57,410 nt of DNA from Caldifarciminota bacterium (GTDB lineage Bacteria; Hydrothermota; Hydrothermia; WGAB01). The position numbers and the translations under genes were made by a program. Below the pieces are notes generated by a model, which was given only the letters and a program-made list of their open reading frames with translations, was not told the DNA's origin and made no database searches. Below are positions 1 through 8,458 of the stretch, piece by piece (the first letter of the stretch is position 1; each line of letters opens with the position of its first letter). The stretch is taken from NCBI GenBank assembly GCA_027069855.1, contig JALXEF010000086.1, positions 1 through 57,410 of the forward strand. The letters run 5' to 3'.

Positions 1-105
1 GCCCTCTCCGACGCCTATTCCATGTGGCCCTTAGACCGCCTGGAAAAGCTCCTGGAAGCCATCGTGCGCATCCACGAACTGGTGCGCTCCCTGCCGGAGC
101 CTTGA
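1..105 (+). CDS. C-terminal end of an unidentified protein (5' truncated by window)
   Basis: Frame 1 is open from the first base and stops at TGA 103-105, giving 34 residues that end VRSLPEP. The residues form an amphipathic helix-like stretch (DRLEKLLEAIVRIHELV). Codon use is GC-rich like the neighbouring genes, and no other frame is as convincing here. There is too little sequence to name a family. It runs tail to tail with the LVIVD-repeat gene on the minus strand, with a 27-bp gap. Confidence 0.5.
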   Translation, partial: ALSDAYSMWPLDRLEKLLEAIVRIHELVRSLPEP

Positions 106-132
106 GGAACGGGGAAAGCCTGAGCCACCGGG

Positions 133-1296
133 CTACGGTAGCACCAGCACCTTGAACATCCGGCCCGCAGGCTTGCGAAGCAGGTAAACCCCGGGGCGAA
201 GGGCTTCGGGCGGCTGCAGACGGCGCCCGGTGGCATCGTAAACCTCTATGCCACCGGACACGAGAACCTGTAGGGCTTCAGGATGCAAAAGCCGGGCGGC
301 CTCCGGGGCCGGCGACGCCGATTCCCGAATTCCTGTGGGGCGCAGGAAAGCCAACGCCCGCAGTCCCTCGGTGCCCTCGGCCACATACATGATGGAGTCG
401 CGTACCGCCACATCCTCGGCCGTGCCCACCGCCGGATGATAGAAACCGACCCGATAGGGCACCGCCGGATTGGCCACATTGATCACCACGATCCCGCTAT
501 CCCGGTCCGCCACCACGATATGGTCGCCCATCACCGCCAGCGCCCGGGCAAGGCCGATGTTCGGGTAGGACCCGATCTCAAAGGGCATGGCTGGATCGGC
601 CACATTCAGGATCCGCAGGCCGCCGGTGCCCGCTGCCAGAAAGGCAAGGGTCCCCTGCACCAGCACATCGTACACTTCGCCTGCCGCCGCAAAGGTCGCC
701 ACGAGCGTGGGGTTTGAGGGGTCCTGAACATTGAGGATCTGCAGGCCCGCCGACGAGTCGGCCACATAGGCCAGGGTATCCTGAACGAACACCCCGTAGG
801 CCAGGCCCGGTGTGTCGTAGGCCCCTACAAAACTCAAACTCGTGGGGTCCGTGACCTCCAACACCTGGAGCCCGGCGGTATGGGCCGCCACGAAGGCCAG
901 GGCACGGCCTTCCCAGGGCCGGTCCTGGATTACCACATCCAGCCCCAGGCCAGAGGGAAAATCGTAGCCGGTAATGGCGACGGGGTGCAGGGTGTCGTTG
1001 AGGTCCACCACCTGGAGGTCCTTGTTGTAGGCCGCGATGAACTGGTACCGGGGCGTGGCGAACAGATGGTACGCAAAGCCGGGAACGGTGCAGGAACCCA
1101 GTTCCGTCAGGTCCAGGGGATTCGCGTTTTTCACCACCCGGAACCCGCCGTCGCCGTCAGCAATGAACAGGAGATCTCCCTCCAGCGCGAGTCCCTGGAC
1201 ATAGCCAGGGGTGTCCAACCGGTTCACGGTCCGCACATAGGCGGAGTCCTGCGCCCAAGAAGGAACGACCAGCACGAGAGCCAGGGCCCACCGCAT
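133..1296 (-). CDS. Secreted LVIVD-repeat beta-propeller protein with C-terminal sorting-like module
   Basis: The 387-aa product starts with a signal peptide (MRWALALVLVVPSWAQ). It carries about seven LVIVD-type repeats of roughly 40 residues, each built around phrases such as GLQVLEVTDP, GLQILNVQDP and GLRILNVADP. These repeats are known to form surface propellers of unknown ligand. The C-terminus (IEVYDATGRRL..GVYLLRKPAGRMFKVLVLP) resembles the beta-sandwich sorting module of type IX-secreted proteins. The start at 1296 is preferred because GGAGG lies 7 nt upstream; in-frame ATGs at 1302 and 1341 lack a spaced ribosome site. Export is predicted; function is unknown. Confidence 0.8.
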   Translation of the reverse strand: MRWALALVLVVPSWAQDSAYVRTVNRLDTPGYVQGLALEGDLLFIADGDGGFRVVKNANPLDLTELGSCTVPGFAYHLFATPRYQFIAAYNKDLQVVDLNDTLHPVAITGYDFPSGLGLDVVIQDRPWEGRALAFVAAHTAGLQVLEVTDPTSLSFVGAYDTPGLAYGVFVQDTLAYVADSSAGLQILNVQDPSNPTLVATFAAAGEVYDVLVQGTLAFLAAGTGGLRILNVADPAMPFEIGSYPNIGLARALAVMGDHIVVADRDSGIVVINVANPAVPYRVGFYHPAVGTAEDVAVRDSIMYVAEGTEGLRALAFLRPTGIRESASPAPEAARLLHPEALQVLVSGGIEVYDATGRRLQPPEALRPGVYLLRKPAGRMFKVLVLP

Positions 1297-1340
1297 CGCC
1301 ATACCTCCAACCATAAAACTCCCTAAACCCCAGCAGGCCA

Positions 1341-1350
1341 TAATATTAAA
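1341..1350. promoter_or_regulatory. Shared divergent -10 region (TAATATTAAA)
   Basis: An AT-only block in GC-rich DNA sits between two divergent genes. On the plus strand TAATAT (1341-1346) lies 7 nt before ATG 1354, which would make that transcript leaderless. On the minus strand TAATAT (1348-1343) would start a leader of about 40 nt that contains the GGAGG used by the gene starting at 1296. No clear -35 element is visible on either side. Confidence 0.4.
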
Positions 1351-1353
1351 GGC

Positions 1354-1770
1354 ATGACGTACAGGTATCGGGTGCTGATCCTTTTGGGGCTACTGGGAAT
1401 TCTTGCGGTTTGCGCCCGCCCCAACCCGTACGCAAAACTGGTCCAACACGGCCGCTATCGCGCCGGCCCGGTCAAGGTTCTGCGGGGCGACTACGGCGAA
1501 TACCGCTATGTGATCTCGGACTTCCGCAAAAAGGTGGAACGCCGGCGGGCGGAGTTCACCCGGCTGGTCCAGCGCGAAACCGACCTGAAAACCGAGGAAA
1601 TCCTGTTCTACAACGCCGGCGTGGATACGGTGAACCGGGTGATCGTGTTGCGCTACTTCGCCCCCATGCAGGTGAACGATCCCCTGTACGCCGGGGCCCA
1701 GATCCAGTTCGTGCTGGACGAATCCGGCGCCCTCAAGGCCATTTACATCGATCGGGTGCCCTACGAGTAG
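1354..1770 (+). CDS. Small exported or membrane-anchored protein, unknown function
   Basis: A 138-aa protein with a hydrophobic N-terminal segment (residues about 6-22, VLILLGLLGILAVC) that is a signal anchor or signal peptide. The Cys at the end of the hydrophobic run could be a lipobox, but valine at -1 is atypical. The remaining ~115 residues are hydrophilic and mixed alpha/beta, with a charged helix (RKKVERRRAEFTRLVQRE) and a hydrophobic strand (RVIVLRYFAP). I do not recognise a family. The gene is 7 nt upstream of the DUF92 gene, so co-transcription is likely. Confidence 0.6.
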   Translation: MTYRYRVLILLGLLGILAVCARPNPYAKLVQHGRYRAGPVKVLRGDYGEYRYVISDFRKKVERRRAEFTRLVQRETDLKTEEILFYNAGVDTVNRVIVLRYFAPMQVNDPLYAGAQIQFVLDESGALKAIYIDRVPYE

Positions 1771-1777
1771 CCCCACC

Positions 1778-3184
1778 ATGGGCGACGGCCTCCAGTTCCT
1801 GTTGTACCTTGCCCTGATCGGAGGGCTCGTCGGCTTAAGTGAAGCCCTGCACCAGAAGGGCATTCTCACGCAAGAGGCCAACCGGAAACTCGTGCATGTG
1901 GGGGTGGGCCTCTTCGTTTCCCTGGCCCTGTTCACGCTCCACCACGGCTGGGTGCTGGCCGCTCTGGCCGGCCTCTTTGTGGTGGTCAACGCCGTGGGCC
2001 TCGTGTCCGGCGCCCTGCGCGGCATGCACACCGTGGACCGGGAAACCTGGGGCACCGTGCTCTATCCCCTGGCCGTGGTGATCAACACGCTGTTGCTCTT
2101 TGACCACAGCCGCACGCTTCTCCTTGCCACCCTCGCCCCCATGTTCTTCGGCGACGCCCTGGCTTCACTCGTGGGCCAGCGCTGGCCCCTACGGCGGTTC
2201 GCATCGCTCAGGAAGTCTTTGGCCGGCGCCCTGGCCATGTACCTGGTGTCCCTCGTGTTTTTCTGGGCCCTGATCCCGGCCGGGCCCGTTGCAGTCCTTC
2301 TCCTGGCCCTGATCCCGACCCTCCTGGAACTCTCCTTTACCGGCGGCCTGGACAACCTGGCGGTACCCCTCGGCAACCTGGTGTTCCTGAGCCTGGTACC
2401 GGCCAAAGTGCCCCTCACTTCCTTTGCCATCGCCCTGCTCGTTGCCGGGGTGGTGGCGTATCTGGCCCTTCGGGCGCGGGCCCTGACCCCGGACGGCGCC
2501 CTGGTGACCCTGGTACTCGGCACCCTGATCCTGGCGGCCGGGGGCGTGCAATGGCTCGTGCCCATCCTGGTGTTCTTCATCACCTCGTCGGCCCTGACCA
2601 AAATCTTCCGCGCCAAGGCAACGGTCAAGCCCGGCGAAAGCCGCGACGGCTTCCAGGTGCTGGCCAACGGCGGCCTGGCCGCCCTCTTTGTCACGCTGCA
2701 GGCGTTCGGGGTGGGCGGCATCGACTGGTTCGTGCCCTACCTCGCGGCTCTCGCGGTGGTCAACTCCGACACCTGGTCCACCGAGATCGGATCCACCTCC
2801 CGGTCCGATCCCCGGTCCATTCTGTTCTTCAAAAAGGTGCCCAAGGGCTCGTCGGGCGCGGTGTCCTGGATCGGCAGCCTTGGGGGCGTGCTGGGAAGCC
2901 TGGCCGTGGCCCTCACCGCCCTGTTCTTCGGCTACGCCTGGAACACGGTGCTTTTGGCCTGGGGCGCCGGGATGATCGGCAACCTGGTAGACAGCCTGCT
3001 GGGCGCTACCGTGGAGGTCCGGTACCGCTGCGAAACCTGCGGCGGGGTGTTTGATGTCAAAATCCACTGCAACCGTCCCACCCTCTATGTGGGCGGCCTG
3101 CGCTGGTTCGGCAACAACTGGGTGAACTTCGTGGCAAGTTCCGTGGGCGCCCTGGGCGTGGTGCTCTGGCTGGCTTTTCGGTAA
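1778..3184 (+). CDS. DUF92 (TMEM19-like) integral membrane protein fused to a phytol/dolichol-kinase-like domain
   Basis: 468 aa with about ten or more hydrophobic helices. The N-terminal half contains NRKLVHVGVGLF and a FFGDALASLVG motif, typical of the CTP-dependent dolichol/phytol kinase superfamily (SEC59/VTE5/CdsA-like). The C-terminal half carries DUF92 hallmarks: DTWSTEIG, the KKVPKGSSGAVSWIGSLGG loop, and a GNLVDSLLGATVE helix. Two-domain proteins of this type are known in several thermophiles and photosynthetic bacteria, presumably acting on isoprenoid alcohols. The substrate here is not deducible. The start ATG has no strong ribosome site but directly follows the upstream stop. Confidence 0.8.
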   Translation: MGDGLQFLLYLALIGGLVGLSEALHQKGILTQEANRKLVHVGVGLFVSLALFTLHHGWVLAALAGLFVVVNAVGLVSGALRGMHTVDRETWGTVLYPLAVVINTLLLFDHSRTLLLATLAPMFFGDALASLVGQRWPLRRFASLRKSLAGALAMYLVSLVFFWALIPAGPVAVLLLALIPTLLELSFTGGLDNLAVPLGNLVFLSLVPAKVPLTSFAIALLVAGVVAYLALRARALTPDGALVTLVLGTLILAAGGVQWLVPILVFFITSSALTKIFRAKATVKPGESRDGFQVLANGGLAALFVTLQAFGVGGIDWFVPYLAALAVVNSDTWSTEIGSTSRSDPRSILFFKKVPKGSSGAVSWIGSLGGVLGSLAVALTALFFGYAWNTVLLAWGAGMIGNLVDSLLGATVEVRYRCETCGGVFDVKIHCNRPTLYVGGLRWFGNNWVNFVASSVGALGVVLWLAFR

Positions 3185-3198
3185 CCCGGAGGAATCCG

Positions 3199-4119
3199 AT
3201 GGCCCGGGTACGCTATGTGTTCCATCCCCGCTACGAAATGGACCTCCAGGGCCATGTGTTCCCCACCCAAAAGTATCGGCTGGTACGCGAACGGCTCCTG
3301 GCCGAGGGCCTGGCCCGGCCCGAGGACTTTGAAGAGCCCGAGCCCATCACCCTGGACGACCTCAAAATCGTGCATACCCCGGAGTACCTGGACGACCTGC
3401 GGCACCTCCGCTGGACCCACCGCACCATGTACTCCGAACTGCCCCTCACCCGCGAGATTGTGGAGGGCTTCGTGCTCATGGCCGGGGGCACCTGGAAGGC
3501 CACCCGGCTGGCCCTCCAGGACGGCTTTGGATACCACATCGGCGGCGGCTTCCACCATGCCTATTCCGACCATGCCGAGGGCTTCTGCTATGTCAACGAC
3601 CTGGCCTATGCCATCCGCCGCGCCCAAACAGAAGGCCTGATTGAGCGGGCCCTCGTGGTGGACTGCGACGTACACCAGGGGAACGGCACCGCCGCCATCT
3701 TCCGCCATGATCCCTCGGTATTCACCTTTTCCATCCACCAGGAGGAACTCTATCCCTGGCCCAAGGAACAGAGCGACTGGGATATCGGCCTGCCCCTGTA
3801 CACGGGCGACGAGGTCTATCTTGCAGAACTGCGGGCCGCGCTGGAGGAGATCTATCGGCGGTTCACGCCGGACCTTGTGGTGTACCAGGCCGGTGCCGAC
3901 CCCTATCGGGAAGATCAGCTGGCCAACCTCCGCCTGAGCAAGGAGGGGCTGATGGAGCGCGACCGCATCGTGCTGGGCATGGCCTGGCAACGCCGGATCC
4001 CGGTGGTGATCACCCTGGGCGGCGGCTACGCCCTGCGGGTGGAAGACACCGTGGAGATCCATGTCAACACGGCCAGGGTGGCCCGAGAATTGGCCAGCGG
4101 GCAGGGCGAACCTGCCTGA
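3199..4119 (+). CDS. Histone deacetylase superfamily protein (acetoin-utilization/acetylpolyamine deacetylase-like)
   Basis: A 306-aa single-domain protein with the class II HDAC fold signature: GGGFHHAYSDHAEGFCYVND near residue 115 (tandem catalytic His), DCDVHQGNGT near 155 (zinc-binding Asp/His), a GADP motif near 232 (second zinc Asp), and a terminal LGGGYA loop. Bacterial members deacetylate acetyl-lysine, acetylpolyamines or related amides in the cytoplasm. The active-site residues look complete. GGAGG lies 8 nt before ATG 3199, and the gene follows the DUF92 gene by 14 nt. Confidence 0.88.
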   Translation: MARVRYVFHPRYEMDLQGHVFPTQKYRLVRERLLAEGLARPEDFEEPEPITLDDLKIVHTPEYLDDLRHLRWTHRTMYSELPLTREIVEGFVLMAGGTWKATRLALQDGFGYHIGGGFHHAYSDHAEGFCYVNDLAYAIRRAQTEGLIERALVVDCDVHQGNGTAAIFRHDPSVFTFSIHQEELYPWPKEQSDWDIGLPLYTGDEVYLAELRAALEEIYRRFTPDLVVYQAGADPYREDQLANLRLSKEGLMERDRIVLGMAWQRRIPVVITLGGGYALRVEDTVEIHVNTARVARELASGQGEPA

Positions 4120-4133
4120 GGGGTTCCACCCTC

Positions 4134-4162
4134 TTGCACTTTGTTCTTAAACCCTGTATGGT
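4134..4162 (+). promoter_or_regulatory. Predicted sigma70-type promoter for the first CBM9-like gene
   Basis: TTGCAC (4134-4139), a 17-nt spacer and TATGGT (4157-4162). It lies 38 nt upstream of ATG 4201, leaving room for the ribosome site GGAGGT at 4190-4195. Base composition drops to AT-rich here. Confidence 0.5.
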
Positions 4163-4200
4163 ACATTTAGCGCAACCCTTAACCATCATGGAGGTGTTCC

Positions 4201-5109
4201 ATGAAGCGTTTGGTAGTTGGACTGCTGTTCGCTACGGTTGCTTTGTGGGCAGCTCCCACCATTGACGGGGTGATCACTCCCGGCGAAGGATGGATTCTCG
4301 TCGGGAGCGATGCTTATGCCACTGGGGGGGGTGCCGGTGCGCACCTGGGAGATTTCTATTATTATCGCGACGCTGCATATCTGTACCTTGCCTTCAGCAC
4401 TCAAAACACGGAGAGCTGGAATTTAGCCTACGGGATCGCCTTGGATCCCCAGGACCCTCCGGGCTATGTGGGGGTTCCTGGCACAGATGTGGATGCTTGG
4501 AACCGTTATATCACCTTTGACAATCCTCCAACGGTCAACTGGGAATTCTACTGGTACTGGGACGGTGCAAGTGGCAGCATAACCGCCTTCAATGAGTGTC
4601 AATGGACTGGGAGTGGGTGGAACTATCAGGCTGTGGGCAACTACGCCTACACCGGTGATGCCGCTACTGGTCTCCAGCAACTGGAGTATCAGGTGGCCTG
4701 GTCGGACCTGGAGTTCAACATCCCGCCCGATGACATCTGCCTCGCTCTGTGGATTGCAGGAGCAGACAATAACACCTCGGCCGTCGATGTGATCCCGCAG
4801 GATCCCACCGTTTCCGATGGTGGCGGTTCCGAGTGGACCGATACTGACGACCAACTGGGGTGCATCATGGCCCCTGTAGCAGTGCATGAGGGTAGTCTGA
4901 CTCCCACAATCCGCGTAACGCCTGTCCTCAACGGCCTTCGGGTAGCCGCCGACCATCCCGTGACCATCACCCTATACCGGGCCAACGGTCAAAAGGTCCT
5001 CACCCAGTCTGTATCCGGTTTCCTGAATCTCAGGAACCTGGAGAAGGGGGTGTATCTGTACCACATCGCCGGGACCACCGAAACCGGCAAAGTGGTGGTA
5101 ATCCACTAA
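4201..5109 (+). CDS. Secreted CBM9/DOMON-like beta-sandwich protein with type IX-like C-terminal module (paralog 1)
   Basis: 302 aa. The signal peptide (MKRLVVGLLFATVALWA) ends near residue 17, and mature sequence begins APTIDGVITPGEGW, which resembles the family 9 carbohydrate-binding / glucodextranase-C start (IDG...DEGW). The central ~200 residues are rich in Trp, Tyr and Gly. The last ~65 residues (RVTPVLNGLRVAADHPVTI ... GVYLYHIAG...GKVVVIH) match the sorting-module pattern of FCB-type secreted proteins. The base composition is less GC-rich than neighbours. It has its own promoter and terminator. It is about half identical to the gene at 5454. Confidence 0.75.
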   Translation: MKRLVVGLLFATVALWAAPTIDGVITPGEGWILVGSDAYATGGGAGAHLGDFYYYRDAAYLYLAFSTQNTESWNLAYGIALDPQDPPGYVGVPGTDVDAWNRYITFDNPPTVNWEFYWYWDGASGSITAFNECQWTGSGWNYQAVGNYAYTGDAATGLQQLEYQVAWSDLEFNIPPDDICLALWIAGADNNTSAVDVIPQDPTVSDGGGSEWTDTDDQLGCIMAPVAVHEGSLTPTIRVTPVLNGLRVAADHPVTITLYRANGQKVLTQSVSGFLNLRNLEKGVYLYHIAGTTETGKVVVIH

Positions 5110-5134
5110 ACTTTGACCACCAAAGGGTTGCGTG

Positions 5135-5167
5135 GCGGGGGCCAGATTGGGGCCCCCGCTGTGTTTT
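5135..5167 (+). terminator. Rho-independent terminator
   Basis: A perfect 9-bp stem (GCGGGGGCC / GGCCCCCGC) with a 7-nt loop, followed by TGTGTTTTT. It lies 26 nt after the stop of the first paralog and matches the intrinsic terminator model. Confidence 0.85.
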
Positions 5168-5453
5168 TAGCCTGATCGTTTCCCGCAATCTGTTTTTTCC
5201 TATCCCGGAATGCTCCTCTTACTTTGCAAAACTTTTTTAATTAGGTTGCCTTTGGAAGCATTCGCTCCCTTCAGATCAAAGCCAAATTCATTTTATCTAC
5301 AGCCCATTCTTCGAAAACCTCTGTACTTAGACTGCTGGAACGTTCCCGTAGAAATCTTATTCAAAATGTTAACATCAACAGGAAGATCTGCCGAACAAAA
5401 TTTGCTTTTCCCCGCGTAGAGCGTATACTCAGGTTATCAACAGGAGGCGTTGA
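5168..5453 (+). promoter_or_regulatory. AT-rich intergenic region with promoter TTGCTT-16-TATACT
   Basis: The stretch is markedly AT-rich compared with the rest of the window and holds no convincing gene; a 69-codon open frame at 5210-5419 lacks coding character. TTGCTT (5402-5407) and TATACT (5424-5429) are 16 nt apart. AGGAGG (5442-5447) lies 6 nt before ATG 5454. T/A tracts around 5225-5240 could act as an UP element. Strong promoter plus strong ribosome site suggest high expression of the second paralog. Confidence 0.55.
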
Positions 5454-6365
5454 ATGAAGTACTTCACCGTAGTCATGATGTCCGCCGTGTTGGCATCGGC
5501 CCTTTGGGCATCACCAACCATCGATGGGGTGGTAGATTCCAACGAGGGTTGGCTCTCCCTCGGACAATCCCAGTACCAGGATGGTGGTGGGGCTGGGGCT
5601 AACCTGAACGAGTTCTTTTACTATCCTGATTCAGCACGCGAGTATCTTTTCCTCGCCTTCAAGACCAACAACACAGCCAGCTGGGATGTCTCCTACGGCA
5701 TCGGCCTGGATGTGGACAAGGTCACAGGCTCCGGTTACTTTCAGGGGGACAACGATGCCTGGGGACGAAAACTCAGCTTCGACAACCTGCCCGCACTGGA
5801 ATGGGAGTTTTACTGGTGGTGGAGTGGTGCCGACGGCGCTGTAACCTCCTTCAATAGTTGCCAATGGACGGGATCGGGCTGGAACTACACCTCCTACGGC
5901 ACCTACGCCTATACGGGTGATGCAACCACGGGTCTCCAGGCGCTGGAGTACAAGGTAGCCTTTTCTGATCTGGGCATCACCGAAGTTCCCCGGTATGTGC
6001 TGTTGAACCTCTGGATTGCTGGAGGAGACGGTTCCTCGGCCGTGGATGTCATCCCCTTTGACCCCACCGTGTGGAACAACGATCCCAATGAGTGGAATGA
6101 TGCAGACACCCTGGGCGCCAATACCGCCATCGGTGTCCTCGAGGGGCCGGCCATCGGAAGCCGGGTGGTCATCCGCCCGGTTCTTAACGGCCTCCGGGTG
6201 TCCGCTGACCATCCCGTGACCGTCACCCTGTATCGTGCCAACGGCCAAAAGGTGCTGGAACGCTCGGTCAACGGCTTCCTGAACCTCGCCGACCTGGAAC
6301 GGGGCGTGTACCTGTATCGCGTGAAGGGATCCTACGAAACCGGCAAGGTAATGGTGATCCACTGA
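5454..6365 (+). CDS. Secreted CBM9/DOMON-like beta-sandwich protein with type IX-like C-terminal module (paralog 2)
   Basis: 303 aa, collinear with the gene at 4201: signal peptide MKYFTVVMMSAVLASALWA, then SPTIDGVVDSNEGW, a Trp/Tyr-rich core (WEFYWWWSGADGAVTSFN, QWTGSGWNY), and the C-terminal module RPVLNGLRVSADHPVTV ... GVYLYRVKGSYETGKVMVIH. The C-terminal module is more conserved between the two copies than the ligand-binding core, as expected if the core diversifies and the export signal does not. Likely a surface carbohydrate-binding or structural protein; no catalytic motif is visible. Confidence 0.75.
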   Translation: MKYFTVVMMSAVLASALWASPTIDGVVDSNEGWLSLGQSQYQDGGGAGANLNEFFYYPDSAREYLFLAFKTNNTASWDVSYGIGLDVDKVTGSGYFQGDNDAWGRKLSFDNLPALEWEFYWWWSGADGAVTSFNSCQWTGSGWNYTSYGTYAYTGDATTGLQALEYKVAFSDLGITEVPRYVLLNLWIAGGDGSSAVDVIPFDPTVWNNDPNEWNDADTLGANTAIGVLEGPAIGSRVVIRPVLNGLRVSADHPVTVTLYRANGQKVLERSVNGFLNLADLERGVYLYRVKGSYETGKVMVIH

Positions 6366-6387
6366 ACAACGAATCACTGGACTTTTC

Positions 6388-6423
6388 CGAGGGGGCGGCC
6401 GCCGTACGGCGGCCGCCCCCTCG
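6388..6423. repeat. 36-bp perfect palindrome between converging genes
   Basis: 17-nt arms (CGAGGGGGCGGCCGCCG and its complement) meet at a central TA, so all 36 bases are self-complementary. It lies between the stop codons of the second paralog (+) and rlmI (-). There is no clear T-tract on either side, so it is not a textbook intrinsic terminator, but its position suggests bidirectional transcript-end formation or 3' protection. Confidence 0.7.
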
Positions 6424-6427
6424 GCGT

Positions 6428-7591
6428 TTATAACGCCTGAAACAGCCAGCCCTTCAGGTACCGGCTCTCCGGAAATCCCAGGAGCACCGGATGGTCGGGC
6501 GCCTGCTGAAACTGGTGCACTACCCGAAACGGCCGCTTCAGGCTCTCTGCAGCCCGCTGAAAGGACTCCAACAGGTCCTGCTCCGAGACATGCGTGGCAC
6601 ACGAAAAGGTGGCCACCAAGCCCTGGGGCCGCAACAGCCGAATCACCCGATCGTGCAGCATCCGGTATCCCTTTAACGCCCCGGACCGGGCGCCCCGGCG
6701 GTGGGTAAAGGACGGGGGATCCAGCACGATGGCATCAAACTGCTCGCCGGCAAGGAGCATCTCCTCTACAAAGTCAAACACATTTTTGCGGAACACCACC
6801 ACCCGGCTCGGATCCAGGCCGTTGAGCTCCGCATTGACCCGAATCAGGTCGGCGTTGGCCGGGTTTCCCTCCACCGCATACACCTGCCTCGCTCCGCCCC
6901 GGAGCAGGTGCAGGGTGAAGCCGCCGGTATAGGCAAAGAGGTCCAGCGCCCGCCCCCGGGCCCACGCCTCCATCACCCGCCGATTCTCGCGCTGGTCCAG
7001 GAAAAAGCCCGTTTTGTTGCCGCCCAGGAGGTCCACCCGGTACCGCATCCCCGCCACCGTGATCACCAACGGCTCGGGCACCTCGCCCCGCACCACGCCC
7101 TCCCGGGGCTCCAGCCCCTCTTCCCGCCGCCCGGCGGTATCGCTTTTCTCCACGATGAACTCCGGCTCCAGCAGGTCCTCCAGGGCCTTCAGCAGATCGC
7201 CCCGCCGCCGCTCCATGCCCAAGGCGTTGATCTGGAATACCACTCCCCGCTCGTACCGGTCCACCACCAGGCCCGGCAGGCCGTCGGCCTCGCTGTGCAC
7301 CCACCGATACGCCGTCTCGCGGGTCCGGCGGAACAGGAACCGCCGGTACTCCAGGGCCCGGAAAAGACGCTCCTTGATGGCCAGGTAATCTAAGGGCTCC
7401 TCCTTGAGGGAGTAACGGCGGAGCGCCAGCACCGACCGGGGGTTAAAGAGGTAGGAGCCCAGGAACTGGCCCCGGGTGTTATACACGGCCACGGCGTCCC
7501 CGGGCTCGGCGTCGCCGGCATCCACAATGCGCTTGCTGTAGATCCAGGGGTGCAACTGGCCGGGACGGCCCTTGACGACAACCCGCTTCAT
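6428..7591 (-). CDS. rlmI: Class I SAM-dependent rRNA (cytosine-C5) methyltransferase, RlmI family
   Basis: 387 aa, the usual length for COG1092. It has an N-terminal PUA-like domain (residues 1-~75, GRPGQLHPWIYSKRIVDAG) and a central linking domain with VDRYERGVVFQINALG. The Rossmann SAM-binding motif ALDLFAYTGGFTLHLL is near residue 214, and the catalytic-loop motif VLDPPSF near 290. Family members methylate C5 of a 23S rRNA cytosine (C1962 in E. coli). The conserved C-terminal Cys is present in FSCATHV. It is 10 nt downstream of punA on the same strand, so probably co-transcribed. Confidence 0.88.
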   Translation of the reverse strand: MKRVVVKGRPGQLHPWIYSKRIVDAGDAEPGDAVAVYNTRGQFLGSYLFNPRSVLALRRYSLKEEPLDYLAIKERLFRALEYRRFLFRRTRETAYRWVHSEADGLPGLVVDRYERGVVFQINALGMERRRGDLLKALEDLLEPEFIVEKSDTAGRREEGLEPREGVVRGEVPEPLVITVAGMRYRVDLLGGNKTGFFLDQRENRRVMEAWARGRALDLFAYTGGFTLHLLRGGARQVYAVEGNPANADLIRVNAELNGLDPSRVVVFRKNVFDFVEEMLLAGEQFDAIVLDPPSFTHRRGARSGALKGYRMLHDRVIRLLRPQGLVATFSCATHVSEQDLLESFQRAAESLKRPFRVVHQFQQAPDHPVLLGFPESRYLKGWLFQAL

Positions 7592-7601
7592 GGTGGGGTT
7601 T

Positions 7602-8426
7602 TCACAGGAGTTCCAGGATGCCCTTCACCAGCCGGGCCAGTTCGCCGCCGGCCCGCTCCGCCATGGCCACCACCTCTTCGTGGGTCGCCGGCTCGGGCTG
7701 GTACGGGTTGGCCACATTGGTGATCACCGAAAACCCCAGCACCTTCATCCCCATGTGGTTCGCCACGATCACCTCGGGCACCGTGGACATGCCCACGGCG
7801 TCGCCGCCGATGGTGCGCACAAACAGGTACTCGGCCGGGGTTTCCAGGTTGGGGCCCGGCAGTGCCACGTACACGCCCTGCCGCAGGAACACCCCCTTCT
7901 TTCTGGCCACCTCAATGGCGAGATCCCGGAGGCCCCGGTCGTAGGCGTTGTGCATGGACGGAAACCGGGGGCCCAGGGTGTCGTCATTGGGGCCCCGCAG
8001 GGGGTTGTCCGGGATCAGGTTGATGTGGTCCACGATCATCATCAGGTCGCCGGGCCGGAAATGGGGGTTTACGCCGCCTGCGGCGTTGGATACGATGAGC
8101 ACCGACACCCCCAAAAGCCGCATCACCCGAATCGGAAAGGTAACCTCGGCCGCCGAATAGCCCTCGTAATAGTGGAACCGCCCCTGCATGGCCATCACCC
8201 GTTTGCCGCTCAGGGTGCCGAAGATCAACTTGCCCCGGTGGCCCTTGACCGTGGAAACCGGAAAATGCGGGATGTCCCAGTAGGGGATTTCTACCTCTTT
8301 TTCAATGTCCTCGGCCAAACCGCCCAGGCCGGACCCCAGAACGATCCCCACCTCCGGCGAAGCCGGAATCCGTTCCCGCAGATACTGTTCGGCTTCGGCC
8401 AGTTTCCGCCCCAGATCCTCAATCAT
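7602..8426 (-). CDS. punA: Purine nucleoside phosphorylase, trimeric PunA type
   Basis: 274 aa, normal for type I PNP. Visible motifs are the phosphate-binding GIVLGSGLGGL (residues 27-37), GRFHYYEGY (about 80-88), VSNAAGGVN (about 110-118) and a purine-site region VGMSTVPEVIVANHMG. It cleaves inosine/guanosine to base plus ribose-1-phosphate in purine salvage. GGAGG lies 6 nt before ATG. TATATT at 8452-8447 (minus strand) could be its -10. Confidence 0.92.
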   Translation of the reverse strand: MIEDLGRKLAEAEQYLRERIPASPEVGIVLGSGLGGLAEDIEKEVEIPYWDIPHFPVSTVKGHRGKLIFGTLSGKRVMAMQGRFHYYEGYSAAEVTFPIRVMRLLGVSVLIVSNAAGGVNPHFRPGDLMMIVDHINLIPDNPLRGPNDDTLGPRFPSMHNAYDRGLRDLAIEVARKKGVFLRQGVYVALPGPNLETPAEYLFVRTIGGDAVGMSTVPEVIVANHMGMKVLGFSVITNVANPYQPEPATHEEVVAMAERAGGELARLVKGILELL

Positions 8427-8458
8427 GGGTCACCTCCTCGTGTGGCTAAATATACGGG

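Noticed and set aside
5210-5419. Possible 69-aa gene in the AT-rich gap
   Set aside because: No ribosome site, amino-acid composition follows base composition, and it overlaps the promoter of the next gene.
6388-6423. Called as an intrinsic terminator
   Set aside because: No T-tract on either strand; recorded as a palindrome instead.
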